Assembly (NCBI RefSeq): GCF_040105385.1
Contig: NZ_JBEDNQ010000010.1
Coordinates: 124,001-188,000 of the forward strand
Source: Pseudonocardia nematodicida
GTDB taxonomy: Bacteria; Actinomycetota; Actinomycetes; Mycobacteriales; Pseudonocardiaceae
DNA length: 64,000 nt
Reading direction: 5' to 3'
Both the position numbers and the translations under genes were made by a program. Of the stretch, positions 59,809 through 64,000 are shown piece by piece; positions within the stretch are counted from its first letter, which is position 1; each line of letters starts with the position of its first letter. The notes beneath the pieces are model-generated. The model made no database searches, was not told where the DNA came from, and saw only the letters and a program-made list of their open reading frames with translations.

Positions 59809-59895
59809 TTCTGACCGGACGTCCCCGGATCCGCTCTTGAGAGCCCCGGACCGCGATCACTCCCGCACGTCACCCGACCGAGAGGCAACTCGACG

Positions 59896-60789
59896 ATGAC
59901 CCTCGACATCCACGGCATCATCCCCCCGCTGGTCAGCCCGTTCACCGCCGACGAGCAGCCGGACCTGGACGCGCTGCGCGCCGAGGTCCGCTACCACCTC
60001 GACCTCGGAGCGCACGGCCTGTGCGTCACCGGCAGCACCGGCGACGGCCAGATGCTGTCGCTGGAGGACTCGGTCGCGATCGCGCGTACCGCCGTCGAGG
60101 AGACCAAGGGCCAGGTCCCGGTCATCGCCGGCATCATCCAGGACAGCACCAAGGAGGTGATCCGCTACGGCAAGGCGATCGCCGAGACTGGTGTGGACGC
60201 CCTGCAGGTCACCCCGGTGCACTACCTGTTCCAGCCGGACGAGGACACCACCGTCGAGTACTACCGGCGGATCGCCGACGAGACCGGTCTGCCGATCGTC
60301 ATCTACAACGTCATCCCCTACGCGCTGATCCCGGCCACCACGGTCGCCCGGGTCATGAACGAGATCCCGAGCGTGATCGGCGTCAAGCAGTCCGGTGGCA
60401 ACATCCACCAGCTCGCCGACCTGCTGCACATGAACCCGGAGGGCGGCAAGGTCTTCACCGCCGTCGACGACCTGCTGTTCCCGAGCTACCTGATGGGTGC
60501 CGAGGGCGCGATCTCGGCGACGCTGACCGTCGTCCCCGAGCTGTGCCTGGCGCAGTGGGACGCCGTGCAGCGCGGTGATCTCGAGACCGCCAAGGAGCTG
60601 CACAACAAGCAGCTGCCGGTGTGGCGGGCCATCGACGGTCCGAACATGACCGCCCGGATCAAGGTCGCGCTGGAGCTCCAGGGCCGCAACGGCGGGACGA
60701 GCCTGTCCCCGCTGACCCCGGTCAGCGACGCCGAGCGCGAGACGCTGCGCGCCGCCCTCGTGGCGGCAGACGTCAAGCTCGCTTCCTGA
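59896..60789 (+). CDS. DHDPS-family aldolase/dehydratase (copy 2)
   Basis: A 297-residue protein of the DHDPS/NAL family. Catalytic Lys in SVIGVKQSGGNIHQ and Tyr in PIVIYNVIPYALIP; carboxylate motif VTGSTGDGQMLS. It is clearly paralogous to the protein at 49147 (shared TP(I/V)HYL, YNV(V/I)P, KQSGG and NGG landmarks). The Gly-Asp-Gly in place of the usual Gly-Glu-Gly after GST is unusual. ATG 59896 has GAGAGGCAA upstream. It is followed by a FAD oxidase (88-bp gap), so a 2-keto acid may be passed on. Confidence 0.9.
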   Translation: MTLDIHGIIPPLVSPFTADEQPDLDALRAEVRYHLDLGAHGLCVTGSTGDGQMLSLEDSVAIARTAVEETKGQVPVIAGIIQDSTKEVIRYGKAIAETGVDALQVTPVHYLFQPDEDTTVEYYRRIADETGLPIVIYNVIPYALIPATTVARVMNEIPSVIGVKQSGGNIHQLADLLHMNPEGGKVFTAVDDLLFPSYLMGAEGAISATLTVVPELCLAQWDAVQRGDLETAKELHNKQLPVWRAIDGPNMTARIKVALELQGRNGGTSLSPLTPVSDAERETLRAALVAADVKLAS

Positions 60790-60877
60790 GATCATCCGGG
60801 GCGGGCGGGATGCCCCCCGCCCGCCCCGGGCCCTGCCGGTCCGATCTGCCCGACAACGACGTCCTCGGAGTGCCACC

Positions 60878-62263
60878 GTGACCACCTCCGGCAACGCCGC
60901 CGCCGTCCTCGCCGAGCTCACCGACCTGCGCGACGGGCTCGTCGTCACCGATCCCGACGTGGTCGCCTCGCACGAACGCGACAGCGCACCGTTCTGCCCG
61001 AACGGCCGCGCCGCCGCCCTGGTGCGGCCGCGCAGCGTCGAGGAGGTCTCGGCGGTGCTGCGGTTCGCGCACCGGCACGGCGTACCCGTCGTCCCGCAGG
61101 GCGCCCGTACTGGGCTGGCCGGCGGCGCGAACGCGATCGAGGGCTGCCTGCTGCTCTCGCTGGAGCGGATGAACCGCATCCTGTCGATCGACGAGACCAA
61201 CGCCGTCGCGGTGGTCGAACCGGGTGTGGTGAACGCGGTGCTGTCCCGGGCGGTCGCCGAGAAGGGGCTGTTCTACCCGCCGGACCCGTCGTCGTGGGAG
61301 TCCTCGACGATCGGCGGCAACGTCGCGACCAACGCGGGCGGGCTGTGCTGCGTGAAGTACGGGGTGACCGCCGAGTACGTCCGCGGGCTGGAGGTCGTGC
61401 TCGCCGACGGCCGGGTGGTGCGGACCGGCCGGTCCACCGCGAAGGGCGTCGCGGGCTACGACCTGACCCGGCTGTTCGTCGGGTCCGAGGGGACGCTGGG
61501 CGTCGTCACGAAGGTGACGCTGGCGCTGCGCCCCGCCGCCGAGACCGCCCTGACCGCGGTCGCGTTCTTCCCGGACGCCGCGTCGGCGTGCGCGACGGTG
61601 TGCGACTACCTGGCCGGCGGCGGGCAGCCGGCGCTGCTGGAGCTGATGGACCGGTTGTCGATGGAGGTCGTGCGCCGCCACAAGGACCTCGGGTTCCCCG
61701 ACGACGCCGGCGCGATGCTGCTCATGCAGTCCGACCGCGGCGCGCTCGCGGCGCAGGACCTGGTCGAGTTCGAGAAGGTCGCAACGGCCCACGGCGGTGA
61801 CGTCGTCCTGGCCGAGGACGCCGCGGAGTCCGCGATGCTGCTGGAGGCCCGGCGCAGCGTCGGTGTCGCGACCGAGCTGCTCGGAGCGTTCCTGTCGGAG
61901 GACGCCTGCGTGCCCCGATCGGTGCTCGTCGACCTCGTCGTGGGCGTCGAGAAGATCAGCCGCGACAACGACGTCCTGATCACCTGCACCGGGCACGCCG
62001 GCGACGGCAACATGCACCCCTCGGTGGTCTTCGACCCGGCCGACCCCGAGCAGGTCCGCCGCGCGATGATCGCTTTCGACCAGGTCATGCAGCTCACCCT
62101 CGATCTGGGCGGGACGATCACCGGTGAGCACGGGGTCGGGGTGCTGAAGGCCGAGTGGCTGGAGACCGAGCTCGGGCCCGACGGGCTGGGCCTGCAGCGG
62201 GACATCAAGCGCACCCTCGATCCGACCGGGATCCTCAACCCGGGCAAGGTCCTACGGGTCTGA
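60878..62263 (+). CDS. FAD-binding oxidase, GlcD/D-lactate dehydrogenase type
   Basis: A 461-residue VAO/PCMH-fold flavoprotein. FAD-domain segments: RPRSVEEVSAVLRFAHRHGVPVVPQGARTGLAGGANA, PPDPSSWESSTIGGNVATNAGG, VKYGVTAEYVRGLEVVLADG and GSEGTLGVVTKVTLALRP-type motifs. C-terminal FAD_oxidase C: CTGHAGDGNMHP (metal-site His), GTITGEHGVGVLK and LDPTGILNPGKVL. Oxidises a 2-hydroxy acid such as glycolate, lactate or 2-hydroxyglutarate. GTG 60878. No GlcE/GlcF subunits adjoin, so it may use a soluble or membrane acceptor. Confidence 0.94.
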   Translation: MTTSGNAAAVLAELTDLRDGLVVTDPDVVASHERDSAPFCPNGRAAALVRPRSVEEVSAVLRFAHRHGVPVVPQGARTGLAGGANAIEGCLLLSLERMNRILSIDETNAVAVVEPGVVNAVLSRAVAEKGLFYPPDPSSWESSTIGGNVATNAGGLCCVKYGVTAEYVRGLEVVLADGRVVRTGRSTAKGVAGYDLTRLFVGSEGTLGVVTKVTLALRPAAETALTAVAFFPDAASACATVCDYLAGGGQPALLELMDRLSMEVVRRHKDLGFPDDAGAMLLMQSDRGALAAQDLVEFEKVATAHGGDVVLAEDAAESAMLLEARRSVGVATELLGAFLSEDACVPRSVLVDLVVGVEKISRDNDVLITCTGHAGDGNMHPSVVFDPADPEQVRRAMIAFDQVMQLTLDLGGTITGEHGVGVLKAEWLETELGPDGLGLQRDIKRTLDPTGILNPGKVLRV

Positions 62264-62379
62264 GATCCGAGCCCTTGCTCCGGCACGTCCACACGAGACG
62301 GTGGGACAGTGTCGTGGGTTGCGGCGGAGGGGGCAGCGGTGGTGCGGGACCGCCTGGGCGGCACGGACGGGGACACGAC

Positions 62380-63027
62380 GTGACGGACCCGTCCCCGGAA
62401 GGAGCAACCGACGCCCGATGTGAGCGTGCGACCCGGCATCAGCGACCCCAGCTCCCGAGCTCGGCTCGCGTACTGGCGACGCGCTCACTGATCATCGGCG
62501 GACTCGCCGCGGCGGTGGTCGTATCGGTGTGGCTGATCGATGCCGCCGAAGACGACGGCGCCGCGCTGCACCGGGGCGTGCTGTGCGCGGTGGGCCTGCT
62601 GTGTGCACTGGCGCTGGCGGCGGTGGGCTGGGCGAACGCGGCCGCTCCGTACCCGCACGACCGCACCATGCTGGTGCTGTCCCGCGCGCTGACGCCGACC
62701 GAACGCGCGGCGGTCGCCACCGCACTGCGCCGCGGCGGATCGATCCCGACGGCGCACCGGAGCTACGCGCAGGCCTGGACCATCCAGCAACGGCGGAGAC
62801 TCGTGACTCCGGGAGCGACCGGCCCGTTCTACTGGGCCTACGCCCTGTACTTCTCCGACCTCGCTGCCGGCTCGCTCTACTCCTGGGTGACCACCCTGGC
62901 AATGCCCGCGCTGGCCGTGTTCGCCCTCGGCGGCGTCGTGCTACAGCGCACGCGCGAACGCACGCTGGCGCGGCTGGCCCCGAGCACTGAGTCTCACTGG
63001 TCACCTCTCGACCACCCGCGGGCGTGA
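62380..63027 (+). CDS. Hypothetical membrane protein
   Basis: A ~215-residue protein with two N-terminal TM segments (about LATRSLIIGGLAAAVVVSVW and LCAVGLLCALALAAVGWANA), a polar loop (TPTERAAVATALRRGGSIP), and a third TM segment near the C-terminus. I do not recognise a family. GTG 62380 is a tentative start; the upstream reading is polar and runs into the end of the previous gene. It stands alone. Confidence 0.55.
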   Translation: MTDPSPEGATDARCERATRHQRPQLPSSARVLATRSLIIGGLAAAVVVSVWLIDAAEDDGAALHRGVLCAVGLLCALALAAVGWANAAAPYPHDRTMLVLSRALTPTERAAVATALRRGGSIPTAHRSYAQAWTIQQRRRLVTPGATGPFYWAYALYFSDLAAGSLYSWVTTLAMPALAVFALGGVVLQRTRERTLARLAPSTESHWSPLDHPRA

Positions 63028-63037
63028 CCAGGCGCGT

Positions 63038-63106
63038 GCCGCACAGGTTGTGGTCCCGCCGCACCAGCCACGACCTGTGCGGTGGAGCCGGAACCTGTGC
63101 GGCGCC
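63038..63106. repeat. 69-bp dispersed palindromic repeat, copy B
   Basis: Gap-free match to 26621-26689. CCGCACAGGT (63039-63048) pairs with ACCTGTGCGG (63073-63082). It lies in the gap before the ArsR gene. Confidence 0.75.
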
Positions 63107-63143
63107 ACCTGTGGCCGCCGAGGCAGTCTCGATCTCATGTGCC

Positions 63144-63174
63144 TTGACGAGTATATGCCTGATCCGACATATTC
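63144..63174 (+). promoter_or_regulatory. Promoter and ArsR operator candidate
   Basis: TTGACG (63144-63149) and CATATT (63168-63173) are spaced by 18 bp, and GTG 63180 follows 6 nt later, so the transcript is likely leaderless. TATATG...CATATT forms an imperfect inverted repeat across the spacer, suitable for autoregulation by the ArsR product. Confidence 0.6.
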
Positions 63175-63179
63175 CCTGA

Positions 63180-63512
63180 GTGCGCGATGTGTTCGACGTC
63201 CTCGCCGATCCGACGAGGCGAGACGTCCTGGACCAGCTGCGCCGGCCACGGGGCTGCCTGGTCGGTGAGCTCGCGGCGGCACTCTCGGTGAGCCAACCGA
63301 CGGTGTCGAAGCACCTGCGCGTGTTGCGCGAGATGGGCATGGTCGACGTCGTCGTCGAGTCCCAGCAGCGTCGCTACCTGCTACGTCCGGATGCGCTGTC
63401 CGGGCTCGAGGCGTGGCTGGCACCGCACCGGGCGTTCTGGGAGGAGCGACTCGACGACCTGGGCACACACCTCGACTCCCTGAACGATCCCGACGGAGGA
63501 GACCCGCGATGA
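63180..63512 (+). CDS. ArsR-family transcriptional regulator
   Basis: A 110-residue winged-helix regulator: VFDVLADPTRRDVLDQL, ELAAALSVSQPTVSKHLRVLREMGMV, ESQQRRYLLRPD. It lacks the cysteine metal site of ArsR/SmtB and belongs to the type that pairs with AHSA1/SRPBCC proteins. GTG 63180 has a good promoter but no ribosome site. The next gene overlaps by 4 bp. Confidence 0.93.
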   Translation: MRDVFDVLADPTRRDVLDQLRRPRGCLVGELAAALSVSQPTVSKHLRVLREMGMVDVVVESQQRRYLLRPDALSGLEAWLAPHRAFWEERLDDLGTHLDSLNDPDGGDPR

Positions 63513-63991
63513 GTACGCACGTCACGTTCGACGACGCCGACGGCCCCGTCCTGCACTTCGCGCGCCGCTACCCGCACCCGGTCGACCGGGTGTGGGCCGC
63601 GCTGACCGAGCCGGGGCAGATGAGCCGGTGGTTCCCCTGCGAGGTCGAGATCGACCTGCGGGTCGGCGGGGTCATCACGCTGACCTTCCCCGGGGGCGAG
63701 CAGGACACCGCCGAGATCACCGAGCTCGACCCGCCGGCGACGCTGGCCTTCACCTGGGCCGGTGAACGGCTGCGCTGGACGCTGCAGCCCGAGGGGGACG
63801 GCTGCGTGCTGCGGCTGGACAACACCGTCCTCGACCGCGACACCACCGGCGGCACCGCCGCCGGATGGGACCGCTGCTTCGAGGCCCTCGCCACGCACCT
63901 CGACGGCGCCGACGTCAGCTCGCACGCGGGCCCCGACGAGGCGCTGATCGCGCACTACCGCACGGTGCTGTCCGCCGGTCCGGACACCTGA
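63509..63991 (+). CDS. SRPBCC (AHSA1-like) domain protein
   Basis: A 160-residue START/SRPBCC-fold protein: FARRYPHPVDRVWAALTEPGQMSRWFP, VGGVITLTF, TLAFTWAGERLRWTLQP and GWDRCFEALATHL. Such proteins bind a hydrophobic ligand in a cavity; in ArsR-coupled pairs the role is unknown. ATG 63509 overlaps the ArsR stop. Confidence 0.9.
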   Translation: MSTHVTFDDADGPVLHFARRYPHPVDRVWAALTEPGQMSRWFPCEVEIDLRVGGVITLTFPGGEQDTAEITELDPPATLAFTWAGERLRWTLQPEGDGCVLRLDNTVLDRDTTGGTAAGWDRCFEALATHLDGADVSSHAGPDEALIAHYRTVLSAGPDT

Positions 63992-64000
63992 CCCGGTTCC

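Overview
The window is very GC-rich chromosomal DNA with frequent GTG starts, 1-8 bp start/stop overlaps and several apparently leaderless promoters. This, together with the protein families, suggests an actinomycete; a Pseudonocardia-like member of the Pseudonocardiales is my best guess, an inference from style and not from a marker gene. I see no rRNA, tRNA, CRISPR array, transposase, integrase or phage gene. One gene, the PfkB-type kinase, is frame-disrupted at its 3' end.

Layout. 1-9.6 kb is a housekeeping/signalling stretch: the end of a magnesium channel (MgtE), a NarL-type two-component system with a coupled small membrane protein, a DinB-like protein, a sugar-porter-type MFS carrier, a TPR protein, an OmpR-type two-component system and small hypotheticals. 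9.5-11.7 kb holds a CynX/NimT-like MFS carrier and an enoyl-CoA hydratase. 11.9-25.3 kb is a catabolic island with three flavoprotein dehydrogenases resembling 3-ketosteroid-delta1-dehydrogenase (KstD), an MHS-family carrier of the shikimate-transporter type, a shikimate dehydrogenase, a TIM-barrel isomerase/dehydratase-like protein, a Gfo/Idh/MocA oxidoreductase, a zinc alcohol dehydrogenase, a VOC protein, a YciI protein and two paralogous LysR regulators. 25.4-33.5 kb has a PucR-type regulator, an allantoate/N-carbamoyl amidohydrolase, a second MHS carrier, a class II aldolase, a GntR regulator, a class III CoA-transferase and a CitE-like lyase.

33.5-44.7 kb (minus strand) is one tightly overlapping operon: LacI regulator, two ABC permeases, a binding lipoprotein, two ADP-ribosylglycohydrolase (DraG) family proteins, a PfkB kinase, a glycoside-hydrolase-like/FGE-fold fusion and the ABC ATPase, preceded by three perfect copies of GGAAACGTTTCC. 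45.7-50.9 kb holds a TRAP transporter, a DHDPS-family aldolase/dehydratase and a GntR regulator with a perfect 20-bp palindrome between them. 51-62.3 kb has a ketoglutarate-semialdehyde-type dehydrogenase, a LacI regulator, a tripartite tricarboxylate (TTT) transporter, dihydroxyacetone-kinase-like DhaK/DhaL, another LacI regulator, a second DHDPS-family protein and a GlcD-type FAD oxidase. The end of the window has a small membrane protein and an ArsR/AHSA1 pair.

Taken together, most of 10-62 kb is a row of substrate-uptake-and-catabolism modules, each with its own regulator and usually its own transporter class (MFS, MHS, ABC, TRAP, TTT). The most interesting parts are the triple KstD-like island, the DraG/PfkB/FGE ABC operon, a 69-bp dispersed palindromic repeat found twice, and a set of long bulged hairpins between genes.
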